64,000 bases of DNA from Nageia nagi (taxonomy: Eukaryota; Pinophyta). Location of the stretch: the NCBI GenBank assembly GCA_050084985.1, contig JBITNC010000001.1, positions 58,900,001 to 58,964,000 on the forward strand, in the 5' to 3' direction. A program made the position numbers and the translations under genes. The notes under the pieces are model-generated. The model saw only the letters and a program-made list of their open reading frames with translations. It had not been told where the DNA came from and did not search any database. Below, piece by piece: positions 49,398-61,214 of the stretch (positions are counted from its first letter, which is position 1; the number at the start of each line of letters is the position of its first letter).

Positions 49398-50600
49398 AAC
49401 ATCAACCATAACTTCATCGATGTACTTTGCAAAAATAGCAACTTTCAACTTATATTGTTTAGTGACTTGCAAACTATCATTTTGATGCACTCAACCCAAA
49501 GGATATTGATTTGGATGGTTGAAATTTTTCAATCCTAAATTACTTACATAGATTTTGAAATCAATTTTCTTGAGAACCCAGATCAATAATGTAATCCGCT
49601 CTTATTTTCTTAATTTCTATTTTTACATGGAATAACTTAATTCTTTATTCTTCAATATCTTGATATTCCCCAACCTTTTGAATGGTTGAACAATTTAGTT
49701 TCTCATCAACATCTGAACTTCTCTCAATATCCTCACATTTAAGAACTGTATCATTTGTTTTATCCTATTCTTATTCATAAATGGACATAATTCTAGATGA
49801 AGTTTCTAATATTTATTATCAACATGACCATCTTTATCATAGTGACTACAATGCATATTATCACCTTCTTTCTTTGAAATATTAGTGATCTTAGTTTCTT
49901 ACTTACCTTTACCTTTATCTTGAGATTTACCTTTATCTTATCCTCCTTTGAATTAGAAGCCTTCTTGGATTCATCATATTATCTCCTTGCCTTACCACCC
50001 TCCTCTAAGCATTGCACTTGCACACACACTTGATCAATATTAGTAGGATTAAACACCATAATAGTCTTTTACAAATTACTATGTATTCCTTCAATGTACT
50101 TCATTAAATTTTGAGGATCTTTTAGTGAAACCCCAAGCAAAGTAGCTTGTTTTCTAAATTTCATTGTGTATTATTGAACCATTTGATCTCTTTATTTTCT
50201 AAAAAATTATCATTTCATTAATTATTTATTATGATGTTCCAATAGATAAAATTGATATCTTAACAAGTTCTTAAATTCAACCCAAGAAGATACTTTTGAT
50301 AAGTATTCATGACTAAGAGATTTTACATGGCTTTCCTACCAAACTAAATAATGTCCACCACTATTTAATATAGCAAAAAGAATTTATCAACATCATTTAC
50401 AACACCATGAATTTGGAAATAAAACTCTAATTATTTTAACTAATTATTTAACTTTTTCACATCAACCTCTCCACCAAAAGTAGGAATATCCACTTTTTCC
50501 TCCTCTTTGAATGTAAGTCAATTTGATGAAGATGATGAATTAGGTCCTCCAACTTCATTTTTTTGCTTTTGATTGAAATTTCCATTTGCTCCAACAATAA
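49393..50600 (-). pseudogene. Gypsy-B gag and protease (upstream half), decayed
   Basis: Minus-strand reading from about 50,500: KVDVPTFGGEVDVKKLNNWL and LEFYFQIHGVVNDVD, the gag core. A nucleocapsid knuckle near 49,830-49,860 reads HCSHYDKDGHVDNKY, with two of its Cys replaced by Tyr or His. The protease at 49,400-49,600 reads IIDLGSQENDFKIYV, PLGWV and YIDEVMVDVVP, and the frame stops at the Gypsy-C border. Its continuation, LDICGVILANPYMW, is at 35,155 and below. Read across the border, with one duplication removed, the codon phase is conserved. Confidence 0.88.
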
Positions 50601-50624
50601 ATAACTCAGCCAAATGAGTTGAAT

Positions 50625-50640
50625 GATTCTCCAACAACCA
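50625..50640 (-). other. Candidate primer-binding site of Gypsy-B
   Basis: On the minus strand TGGTTGTTGGAGAATC begins one base after the 5' LTR. It has the required TGG start (complement of a tRNA CCA end), but I could not match it to a known plant tRNA. Confidence 0.4.
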
Positions 50641-50641
50641 A

Positions 50642-51248
50642 TAGAATATTACAAATTAACAATCTCAATAATGCACAATAAGATCAATAAAATAAATTAC
50701 CCTAGTTCACCTAATGTGGGCTAATACATCATAGAATTGGATCCTTCTCTTATCATTATTTATGGACATTATAATATTACATGCATATAGAGAAATACCA
50801 TCAAAATAATGGCAATACCATCTCCTACATCACCGTTGCAATCTCCTACAACAAGAAGAACAACTTTAGAAATACAAAAATTTTAGAATGACTCTTGGCC
50901 TTCCTTTAGATATTTACATTTCTAAATTCCAAAATGCTCTACCTATCATTACTGGATTAAGAGAGTAACACATCTTTAAATAGGGTTGTAAATGTCTCTA
51001 AGGTGTCAGTTAATGATCCTGGATTGCTTAGTTGTCTGAACCATCAATGCCCCTTCAATTTCCACTACTGACTCATTAAAATGCATGCTATTAACAACCT
51101 AAAAATATTATCCTTATGTTGTTAATGATGTGACTTTTATCACTAATAATATCCAAATTTCAATCTTTAATTAATCTCCAAGCATAGATGCCTCTAGAAG
51201 GAGTATTGCTCCTATAGAGTTCAACTTGACATGATCCAATTCGGATCA
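50642..51248 (-). repeat. 5' LTR of Gypsy-B
   Basis: 607 bp. In element orientation it starts TGATCCGAATTGGATC. It is co-linear with 31,346-31,946. Confidence 0.88.
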
Positions 51249-53215
51249 ACCATACATGTATACTATTACATTTTAAATACATATCTATTAGGCCTATTAT
51301 AATAATATATTGCTTGTAAAAAAAATTACACATCTAGTTATTTTTCCGTGCCCCATTTTAAAGATGAAAGAGTTGCACATACATAAAAAATACTTATAAA
51401 GTTTATTGAATCTGGTCTAAAATTGATCAATTGAATTTTCTTAAAATAATTGAGGGCCTCCAAATTATACCCATTATTTGTAAATCCTATGATCATTGTA
51501 GTCCATAATCAAGGACATTACACAAAGCTTTAGTTGTTACAAGGAACACATTTACATTGCCATGAATTGTATTCATTCCTTTAAATACATCAATTTTATT
51601 TAAAACTCTTTCGTGCTTCATTTGAAAGGTTTCAAGAAAAGATACGAGAACACAATATTAATATAAGTAAGTTTTAGTTATTTGCATTAAATGCTTTTTT
51701 CATCAAAATGATATGTATTTTTTGAATATCTTTATAATGTTTATTTTTTTTAGTATGATCCATGGTATCTACAAATAGATCTTTCCCCTTTCCTCTATTA
51801 TAATGCATGTAGAGTGATAAGGTCCACATGCATTGTACAACATTTGCTCCTTATCATTTTCTTCATAATATACAAAACTTGTCTCCAAAAATATAAATAA
51901 TCTAAATTCTCATACACAAAACCAAATATAATTAAGAAGATATACAATTCACATATATACCATATAAAATTAACAAAACCTCCACACTCTCACTAAAAAT
52001 AAATTTTTATGCATTATAAGATTTTCCTTCTTTCAAAGATGTTAAGGCAATTGTGCATGCAAAGGTAAGTGTCATTAGTTGCACTCAATTACTACTCTCC
52101 CTCCCCTATAATGTGTTTTATGGGCCTAGTTTCCAAGAACCTTATAATATTACACTAAATTTTTAGTTATCCATCACCATGAATGATGCAAATTCAATGA
52201 TGCAAATATATTCATACTAGTGAGTGCAATCTTGATCATTGGTTTGCTTGTTAAGGGTATATAAATGCATATTACATTAGGGAATTATCTGGTACATGAA
52301 ATATAGTTGGACACATTGTATTACAATACATATGTGCTCTCACATATTTTACCCTTTCCAATGTACTCCTCTATAACAAAATTTAGTACTTCATTACATT
52401 GGCTAATATTTCTTTAAATAAGTGTTGTTATTATTGTTGTTTTTTAACAACTTTAAGGATGGATATTGAAAAAAGGATGTTTGTTGTAAGCTAAAATTTG
52501 AAGTAACCAACACGACATGTATTCTAGTGTTGCAAGATATCCCATGATAACATCTAATATGAGATTTATTATATCTAATATAGTCTCCATGGAGCTCTTA
52601 TTTATGCAAATAACCTTTTCCATAAACTTTATACTATGCATATGTTACATAAAAATTTTATAGTATATAAAAAAAGAAAAATAAGGATCTATTACATAAG
52701 AAAATATAAAATGTATTGATGTATTTATAATGTTTTTGCATTAAGAAGGCAAGTGTTAACTAAAAATTACCTTAACATTTTGTGTTATGCATATGTTAGA
52801 TCAAAATTATGTACTTGCAAATGTTATTAAATCTATTTTGAAACTAATCCATTGTATTTTTTGAAAACAATCAATGGCCTACAAATCATACCCATTGTTT
52901 GCTACATTTGAAGAGCCTTTTATAATCTTTAATAATACTCAAATAATTTATTAAATACTATAGGGGTGATGAATAACAAGCCCATGCAAGAAATCAAAAA
53001 TCCTACATGGAGTTCAAACTATGTTATCCTTTTAATTAGTTTATATTTTCATCCTTCATTATATTAAAAATAAAATTCAATGCCATATTTACTATTGGGG
53101 AGAGTTTTTTCAATGATGGCCTTTCTTTAATGAACACAAATGCAAGCTACAAATTCTGTTAACTCAAAGTTGTTATGAATTCTACAAGTATCAAGCAAAA
53201 GTATATATCAAATTT
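51249..53215 (-). pseudogene. PLS-class PPR pseudogenes, right block
   Basis: Minus-strand remains of the same PPR array as 29,490-31,270. At 51,320-51,510: TTMIIGFTNNGYNLEALNYF, KKIQLINFRPDSINFISIF and VCATLSSLKWGTE, then GLIDMYLKC near the Gypsy-B border. At 52,850-52,910: NVANNGYDLEAIDCFQKIQW. At about 53,130-53,190: LDTCRIHNNFELTEFVA, an E-domain start. The E-domain lying upstream of further repeats shows a second gene following the first. The region 51,600-52,700 between is poorly readable, with one open stretch (52,453-52,641) of no recognised family. Confidence 0.85.
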
Positions 53216-54348
53216 ATCCAAAAGCAATAAAATTTTATTTATAGTTTTTTAAAGAATTTTTAATTTGATTATAAATCATCATCACATATATATTTAATGA
53301 TGGTTATTAATCACTATAAAATTGATATCTTCAATGGTTTTTTAGGGTGTGTTTGTGTTTATAAGGCTAGTTTTTACCATATATAAGATCATTTTTTTGC
53401 ATCATTTAAACATCTAAAAAAGATGATTTTGTAGAATGATTTATAGTCATGTTTTCTTCGAATAGTTTTACAACTTCATCATATATAGTGCATGAAAAAA
53501 TATTCTTAAATGCCTATAGCAATGAATTAGAATCACACTTAAAACTTGACTTGAATGTCGTGTTGGGAATATCCTATTGTAGAAACTCAAAAATGACCCT
53601 TCTTTCAAAAAATGAAGGAAGACAAAAAATTAAAGTAAAATTAAAAGGTTTACTATGTTATGCAAATCACTAGTGTTTGACTTCCATTATGGGAAACTCA
53701 GGCTAGATGCTGGTGTCTGATAATTGGATGCTAGTAAATTTGAAATTGGTAAAAGAAAAATCAAAATAGCAACTCTTGAAGTATCTTGGGAAGAAAGCAA
53801 GTGATAACAAATGACTCATCATCCATACCCCACATCCTAGCTTCAGATCATAGCCATGATAAAGCTGGATAGGCTTTTCTATCCTAATTTTTATCCCAAA
53901 ATCAAAAACTTTGCTTGTTTTTAAAATATAAAAATAAAGCCTTGTACAATGAAGCAAGGGACCCGATTTGAATGAAAAGTTATGATGTCAAAACATATCT
54001 AAGTTTTACTAAGTTAGACGTATAATTATTCTACATTTTACATGCTTGTTTATGTTCAATTTTATGCTTATTTTATGATATGAACAAGCATGTTTGATGT
54101 TATTTCTATTTGCATGTGTGCAAGATCCATAGGTGCAGAATAATAGAATTGATCATAGAAAATTAGATAGAATTAGAAAAGAGAGAGATCCAGATTCTTT
54201 TGTAGGTTTTAGAAAATATTTTTTAAAGCTTGCAAATATTGAAAGTAGACCTACAAAGGCCTAAACATTACTTTGTAAAAGCTCTTTTTCAAGAAAATAA
54301 ATTGAAATAGATTCATTATTGTATCTTTTAAGGTATACTCAAGAGTAA
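53216..54348. other. No recognised feature
   Basis: AT-rich. Short ORFs of up to 84 codons at 53,449-53,673 (+) and 53,703-53,957 (-) have no family features. It may include more distant PPR-array DNA. Confidence 0.45.
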
Positions 54349-55390
54349 TGGGTGAAAGTAAGAAGTTGGGTCCACTTAAAGGGGAAGTGGGAAAAATCAA
54401 TGAAGTTAAAATTCAATGTCAAAAAACTTAGGATCCCAATTTTAATAAATTAAAATTGGGATCCTAATTTAGGTTTGATATCCCAATAAATATTGGGATC
54501 CTAATACTTAAAGCTTAAATACATACAAATTATGGTATCTCAATATTTAAATCTTTGATTTTGCCTTAGATTTAGGCTCAAAAAAGGCTTGGTGGGCCAA
54601 CACTTAGCCTTGGACCTGCAAGTATATGTTCATGGCAATTTTAATGGAAAATCTCAACTTTAGGTATACATTTGATGGAGTTTTTGGTAGAATGTTTTCA
54701 TGAAATTAAAACCCATTATAGATTAAAGAGTGTAGATTTCAAATATTTTTTTGTTTATAATTGGATAAAATTATATATTTTTTAATTATTTTTTAATAAA
54801 AGTTGTCCATATAAGGTTTCATATTTTTTTAATAAATTTTTTTTGGGGGAGTTATGAGAAAACAAATATATAGGGACAAGCTTCATAGAATTCTCTATAA
54901 GAATAAAAAAATTGAAAAAAAGATGAAGTTTAGATCAAATTATGGTATATGGACATGAACACTTTTTAAAACCACAAATATGGCCAGTACAAAATTAATA
55001 AAACAAACTATTGATTCAAAAATTATGAAAAAAGTATCCAAGACAAGCTCTAATGTGTTAGGTATCTTTTCCTAAAATTATTTTAAAAAATAATTTGATT
55101 TTAGTCAAATTATGGTAGATGGACATGTGCATGGTATGGTCCAAAAATGGTTTTTTTTTTTTAAATGTGGTTTTTGTACACCCTACAAAATTTTGAATTA
55201 TATGATCTAGGTGTTGGAAAAAATTATATATTTGAAAACTAGAATTTGAGCACTACATTTTCACTTGAGTGACCATTTTCATGATTCCATGTCTAAGTGC
55301 TTCAAATTTTGAGATCAATCATATCCAAATTTAAAAATCAAGGAAAACACCACCTTTTGACCTTAAAGTGGACCCAACTTCTTGCACCCA
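54349..55390 (-). mobile_element. DNA element with terminal inverted repeats, copy B (inverted)
   Basis: The ends TGGGTGAAAGTAAGAAGTTG and CAACTTCTTGCACCCA form a terminal inverted repeat of about 27 bp (inner part GAAGTTGGGTCCACTT and AAGTGGACCCAACTTC). The interior matches copy A (26,476-27,574) in reverse over its whole length, at about 75-80 percent by eye. No ORF. Two strong hairpins lie near the left end. Because both ends are single here, this copy defines the element better than copy A. Confidence 0.78.
54431..54464. other. Perfect 14-bp hairpin inside copy B
   Basis: GGATCCCAATTTTA and TAAAATTGGGATCC separated by six bases. A second hairpin with ATCCCAAT/ATTGGGAT arms follows at 54,480-54,499. 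The related words GATCCCAATTTT and ATTGGGATCC recur in copy A and in the truncated copy. Confidence 0.85.
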
Positions 55391-57151
55391 CCATAATAAA
55401 GAAAATTTTGATCAAAACATGTCTTGTCTTGTTTGCTAACAAGGTTGTGTTTTGAGTACAACATTCTAACACTAAAAGGAGGGTCCCTCACATGCACAAA
55501 ACATTAGTAATGAAATACAAGAGGTTTTCTATATTTTCATGTGTATTTTTGTGGTTTATGCTATGTGGTTATGAAGTTGATTTTGCTCTTTTATGCTTTG
55601 TATTTTTATAGGTTCAAGTTATAGAAATGCTAATGATTGTATCAAAATATCAATGACTATCAAAACATGAATGAATATTAATAGGAGGTTGAATTTTCAT
55701 TCTCATCAATTTTACAAGCACAACTTAGGAAGTAAGATTGAGAATAAAAAAAGAAAACCTTATTTATGATCTCTGTGCTCAGAATGCATGTAGGGAAGGG
55801 TATATAATATCATTAATAACATGAATTATTTCTTATGTTTATTTATGTAAGTTCCTAAATTTTACTTATTTTGTCTCTATTTTTGAAGGTATCATACAAT
55901 AAAACAAACTCATTCACTTATATTTTTGTATCTTGTCCACATATGCTCTCCCTTTGTGCTAGAAAGTGATTTGAGGTGACCAGAATGGATGTGATGGAAA
56001 AAGGGTAAATGAACTTTTGTTTTTTCACTTTATTACGTTAAAATTGTAAATGAATTTATACTAAGTCACTTCCATAATTGGAAGGAGTAATCAATCATCA
56101 TTAATATCAAAATAAACTTAAGGTGAATTTATTGGGTTTAAGGTAGATTATGATAGATTAAATCGATGAATGAATCTGGTGGCTACATTTTACACATTAA
56201 TACTCTTACTTGTCTACCTTAAAACACCAAGAGGTGGTCAAAGGATTATGACTCATAATGAGAGTAAATGAACCTACATTAAAGGAAATTAACTCACATT
56301 AACAAATTCTTACTTGTCTACCCTTACCACACTAAAAGGTGGTCGAAGGAGATTGTTACTTGTAAGAAGAGGTAATAAACCACATTTTAATATTTTCATT
56401 TGTTTAATGAATCTCATTAAAATGTAATTAATATTGAGGGTATTTAGATCAACTTTAACATTAATTAAAACATTGTTTGAATCATATTAGAAAAGGCTTA
56501 ATTAATAGACATGTATGATTACGAGGGTTAGAACTTACATACATGAGTGCTTCATTTAAATTAAATGCATGATTATGAGACCTAATGAACATCAATGAGT
56601 TGGAGTTCATTACCAACCATTTATTCTTATTTTATTTTATTGTCACCAATAAAATATTATGATCCTTAGAGCCAAAACATGGAGATGAATACTAGGTTCA
56701 TAGGTTAGAAGTCATTACTTTCTATCAAATGACTATAAAAAAAGGGGCTATACTTAGATTTCATCACCAAGATAGTTATCAATGGTATTCCTTAATCCCT
56801 ATTCCACTAAGGGGACCACTTTAAGCACCAAGTTGTTACTTAGCCCTAGACTTACTAATAGGAATACCAACCTACCTTGTTAAACACTTGACTAGACAAA
56901 ATAATTTAAGAAAATTAAAATGTAAAATTTATACTGCACATATTAAAAAGATTAAGTTAATATACCAAAATACTAGAAAACATAATCACACCAAAAAGGT
57001 AAGTATGCATGTAGGTTGTTTGTGCATTTAATTAATTTCTTGAAAATATAAATCCCAAAGATAAAAAATAGAATTGTTATGTTTGATGTTTGATTTCTTT
57101 TTTTAGTTAGTGAAAAAAAAGATAAGAAATAGAAAAAAAATAGAAAGAAAT
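55391..57151. other. Region upstream of Gypsy-D, LTR or leader not resolved
   Basis: No ORF. It should include the leader and perhaps the 5' LTR of Gypsy-D, but no second LTR copy lies in the window to prove this. Confidence 0.4.
56193..56400 (+). repeat. Two-unit degenerate repeat upstream of Gypsy-D
   Basis: Two units of about 105 bp sharing TCTTACTTGTCTACC, then AGGTGGTC(A/G)AAGGA, then AGAGTAAAT/AGAGGTAATA. Confidence 0.6.
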
Positions 57152-60100
57152 ATGGTCAACACTCAATCTCAAATAGCTCATCAAGAGTAAGATCCATATG
57201 ATGAAAATAATTTAGAAGAATAAAGTAGTCATAGGACTAGTAGGACTACATCAAGAAGGGAAACTCCTTAAGAAATAATTTTTTCTTATGTAAATCCTAT
57301 TGATCATAACTTAGATGTAGTTAGACAATGTCAAACACAATTAAGAATTCCTCATTCTTCTCATACCCAAAGTCTTCCTTAAGGTCTAGAATATTTAGCA
57401 AAAGACACACAATGAGTCAATGATGTGGAAGAGATTGAAATAAGAAACATGCCTCCTTCACAAACTCATTTAGCTAATACCATTCTCCAAAGGGATCCTT
57501 TTAGACCTAAGTATGATCATGTCATACATTATTTACTATATGGATATTTATTTCAATCATATTTAAGAAGAGATGATTATTCTCCTTCTAGCATATCTTG
57601 GCAAATAGAAGAATTTGATGATCAAATCTCCATACATACAACTACTATTATAGAATAAAGAGATTGTTCTAGAGTTTATAATAATCCTTGTTACATTTTA
57701 AAATCAAATACACTAACTCCTTTATCAAGTCATAGAACACCTAGGAAAGGATGTTAGGTGAGAGATAATAATGACCTTACAAGGTTCAGGTTACAAGGAA
57801 TATCCCCCTATGTGCATAGGAAAGAAAATCCATCCAAAAATAATATACAACACCAACCAAAACAAAAAATTGTTTTGTATAACCTAGGTGTACAACAACA
57901 AATTAAACCCATTAGGTTTACTCAATAACCATTATTGTAAACACAACCCATGTTTAATGCACATTAAAATAGATAACCAATAATACAACCTAATATGCAA
58001 AATATCTAAACCCAATCTGTACCTAATCAAATGATAGGAAAATATAGAAAAGGAAAGCCTAGGTTGTGATTTCTATCACTGAAAGGTCATGGAGTGTCTA
58101 AATATCAAGATCCTTATCTAGCTAAAAAGAAAGAAGCTTCTCTTAAAAAGCAATAAGATGTGCTTCAAAGTTATCATTTATCTCCACCTAGAAATAAGAG
58201 GCAATCACATTATCCCCTTAGACCACCACTACAACAACAATTACCTTAATTAATACCACATTAATCCCCACCACCTTCTTCATGTTATGATGGAGTCTAC
58301 TATGATCCCCAAACACCTTTTAAACAAAGATATGAATAATTACCAAGGTATGAAGGAAAGGTGGATCATAGAAATAATGAATATCTTGTGTATCAAAATT
58401 TACAAAAAAAAATTGATGATCTTCATAAAAGGTTTATGGAAATATAAAAAGAGCCATGTTTGCAAAGTAAACAAAAAGTATCATATGAAACCATTTGCAA
58501 TGAACCTATTCATCCAAGTGTTCCTAAAAAAGAGATTCCTTTCAAATTTGGAATTCCAAAAATTGAACCATTTAAGGGAAAGGAAGATCCTAAAGAACAC
58601 CTTATATGATTTAAGTATTCAAGTTATTTCATTGCTAATGATGATGCATTAATGCTACATATCTTTCCCATGACACTTGCTGGATAAGCAATGGATTGGT
58701 ATAATAACTTTAAAGAATATAGCATTCATTCATATGCTTAGTTGGAAAACTTAGTTTTTGGAAAATTTTAGGTTAAATACCAAAGTTAAAACCTCCATTA
58801 CTAATCTTATGAGATTACAACATTTCCAAGATGAATCAAGTATTGATCTCATATCAAGATGGTGGGTAATACTAACAAGCATACCTTATACTCTACCTCA
58901 AGAAGAGTTGGTTAAAATGTTTAGTCAAAGTTGTTTAAGGCCTATCACTAGTACCTTGTTGATTCAATGATATAATACCTTCAAAGAAGCTATCTCCCAA
59001 GCAATCATAATTGAGAAGTTTAATATTCAACATGGTGAGATAAAAGCTAAGAAAAAGAAACCTTATGTTAGGAACAAAAATAAAATAGGAAAAATAAGTA
59101 AACCACCTACAATCAACAAAGTTCCTATCACTAAAGAGGTAGAGCTAAATCTTCAACAAAATGAGGAAAAGGAATTTAGAACACAAATAAAGTTCACACC
59201 TTTGTTAGAATCTCTCTAGGATATTCTAAGGAAACTTTGTGAACATCAAGTAACTACTCTATCAAAGATAAGGCTTGAACAACCTAATGCTAAAAATAGC
59301 AGATGGCATAATGAAAATGAGTTTTTTCATTTGCATTATCAAAAGGGTCATGGTATAAATAGATCCAATACCTTACAACACAAGATTCAAAATCTAATTG
59401 ATCAAGGAAAATTGGAAGTTGATAATCCTCTAGCCATCCCTAACCAATATCGAGGAATTTATCAAAATCATATTCCTAAACATCAAGCTAATAATGTTTT
59501 ATTATATTCACTTGAGAATCAAGTAACATAGAATTAGAGTTACAATAATTTGACATTTATGGGAATGATAAACATTAATATGAGAGCTCAAATGGTATAA
59601 GGAAAATAAAATAATATTCCAAAAAATCAACCTAATGAGGTTGTTTCCCAACCTAATATACCTATACCCCAACCTCTAAAGTTCTTAATCAAAGGAACCT
59701 TATATCAATAAATGAAGAATTTGTAAGTAAAAATGTCTCTATTTGAGTTACTACAACAATCTAAAAATCATAGAGATGTGATGAACCAATTATTACAAAA
59801 AATTGAGTTGGACATAAATGATCCTAAAAGGTTCATATCTTTTATTAGAAATATTAAAACAAGTTAAAATCCTACTATTATTTTCTATGATGAGGTTAAA
59901 CAATCAAACAAGACACGTAGTCAAGATCCTCCTTTGCATATCATAGCTAGGGTAGATGGAAAATCTTTTAAGAGAATATTAATTGATGAAGGTTCAACTA
60001 TAAATATTATTTCAACAACCACCTATAGGAATCTAAATATTCCATTCTCACATATTTGTGAACCAACCCTATAATTAAAAGCATTCAATGGCACTTTATG

Positions 60101-60960
60101 TTCAACAATGGGATCAATTTCATTGCCTATTACTATAGGGTTTAAATAATGTAAATATTATTGCAAGTAATTGAAGGAGACATAACACAATATAACATTC
60201 TCCTTAGAAGACCTTGGATTAGAGAAATGCAATGCATCCCATCAACATATCATAATTTCTTAAAGTAAATTCACAAGGGTGTAGTGTATTATGTGTTTGG
60301 ATATGAAAACCCATTTTCACACTATATTAGTGCATAATTATCAATAGAAATAGCTTTATCATCTACCCATTATTTTACAACACTTATACCACTAGAAAAA
60401 CCATTGATTGTTGGAGTGGTTAAGAATAATCCTTATTTACATTATTTAAAAGAAAAATATGCTATCAATAAAGAATTATCCAAAACTCAACAAAACTTTA
60501 ATGATTCATCACCAAAGATAGAACCCAAACCATAAGAAAAACATACATGAGAAGATGATTTTCTAGTAAAGCTTCCTCATCAAAACTTCCATATCCCATG
60601 GATACATTAGTAAAAAGTGATGATTTTATAGAAAAGGATAAGTCCTCTAATATTTATCTAGTGACAATAAAACTACTAGATTGTGATATAGGGGAATTTG
60701 GAATTGATGATGTTATTTTTAACATTCCTTCTAATCAAGAAATAGAAAGACCAAAAGAATCTCCCAATGTATTGGGGCAATTGGTGCCATTAGGAAAAGA
60801 TTATAATCAAACACTCTTTATTTATATAATTCCTATAGAACCACCTATCCTTCCTTTACTGCAACCACATAAAGGTGATTTTTTTAATTCAATTATAATA
60901 TCTATCCACTTATGTGAGAATATTTTCCAAAGATATTTTGATAGGTGTCAATGGAAAGGA
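57152..60960 (+). pseudogene. Gypsy-D gag-protease, decayed, no reverse transcriptase
   Basis: Starts at an ATG at 57,152 (MVNTQSQIAHQE). The gag core is at about 58,530-58,780 (FGIPKIEPFKGKEDPKEHL, IFPMTLAG, AMDWYNNF, YSIHSYA) and continues after a frameshift near 58,785 (SSIDLISRWWVILTSIPYTL). A zinc-knuckle-like segment lies at 59,310-59,420 (FFHLHYQKGHGI...LQHKIQNLIDQGKLEV; Cys replaced). The protease is at 59,930-60,290 (RVDGKSFKRILIDEGSTINI, then ITQYNILLRRPWIREMQ). This is the Athila/Tat-type gag-pro layout. The frame from 57,152 to 58,785 holds about 22 stops but no frameshift. The last open stretch, 60,598-60,963, is not recognised. No RT follows. Confidence 0.85.
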
Positions 60961-60985
60961 TGAGTTTTAGGGTGGTATGAACAAA

Positions 60986-61005
60986 GATATATATATATAT
61001 ATATA
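60986..61005. repeat. AT dinucleotide microsatellite
   Basis: About ten AT units at the downstream edge of the Gypsy-D remnant. Confidence 0.9.
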
Positions 61006-61214
61006 ATAAATATATTTAGTACCAATTAACCATTGATAAAACAATATTGGGTTATAGAAGTAAGAATAAAAAAGAATCTAGCTGTAAGATAGTAGAACTA
61101 GAACTAGAAAAGCTAGTATATGAGAAACTATGTGAGAAATATAAAGGAATACTAAACTAAGATAATGAGGAACATGAAACATTATCATTAAAAGGATTAT
61201 TTTCTAATGTTGTA
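61006..61214. other. Junction between Gypsy-D and the antisense PMD pseudogene
   Basis: A plus-strand frame here reads ELEKLVYEKLCEKYKGIL, possibly still part of Gypsy-D. No LTR or duplication was found to mark the element's end. Confidence 0.4.

Larger units (their letters stand above)
31346..51248 (-). mobile_element. Gypsy-B: Ty3/Gypsy LTR retrotransposon, interrupted by Gypsy-C
   Basis: The LTR pair is 31,346-31,946 and 50,642-51,248, with coding order on the minus strand gag (50,600) to integrase C-terminus (32,046). Without the nested Gypsy-C and one copy of its duplication the element is about 5.7 kb, a normal size. It lies inside a PPR pseudogene array. No clean target-site duplication remains (left flank CATAA, right flank ACCAT). 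The LTRs look about 80-85 percent alike by eye, fitting an older insertion than Gypsy-C. Confidence 0.88.

Noticed and set aside
31341-51253. Target-site duplication for Gypsy-B
   Set aside because: CATAA on the left and ACCAT on the right do not match; decay or a wrongly placed end may hide it, so none was annotated.
56795-56825. Possible primer-binding site of Gypsy-D (CTAAGGGGACCACTTTAAGC)
   Set aside because: Only a loose likeness to Asp-tRNA-type sites, and no LTR end could be placed beside it.
57152-58785. In-frame TAA/TAG at Gln positions as a sign of a changed genetic code
   Set aside because: Plants use the standard code, normal CAA/CAG codons are common in the same frame, TGA is also present, and other elements in the window show frameshifts and lost catalytic residues. 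Biased mutation explains it.
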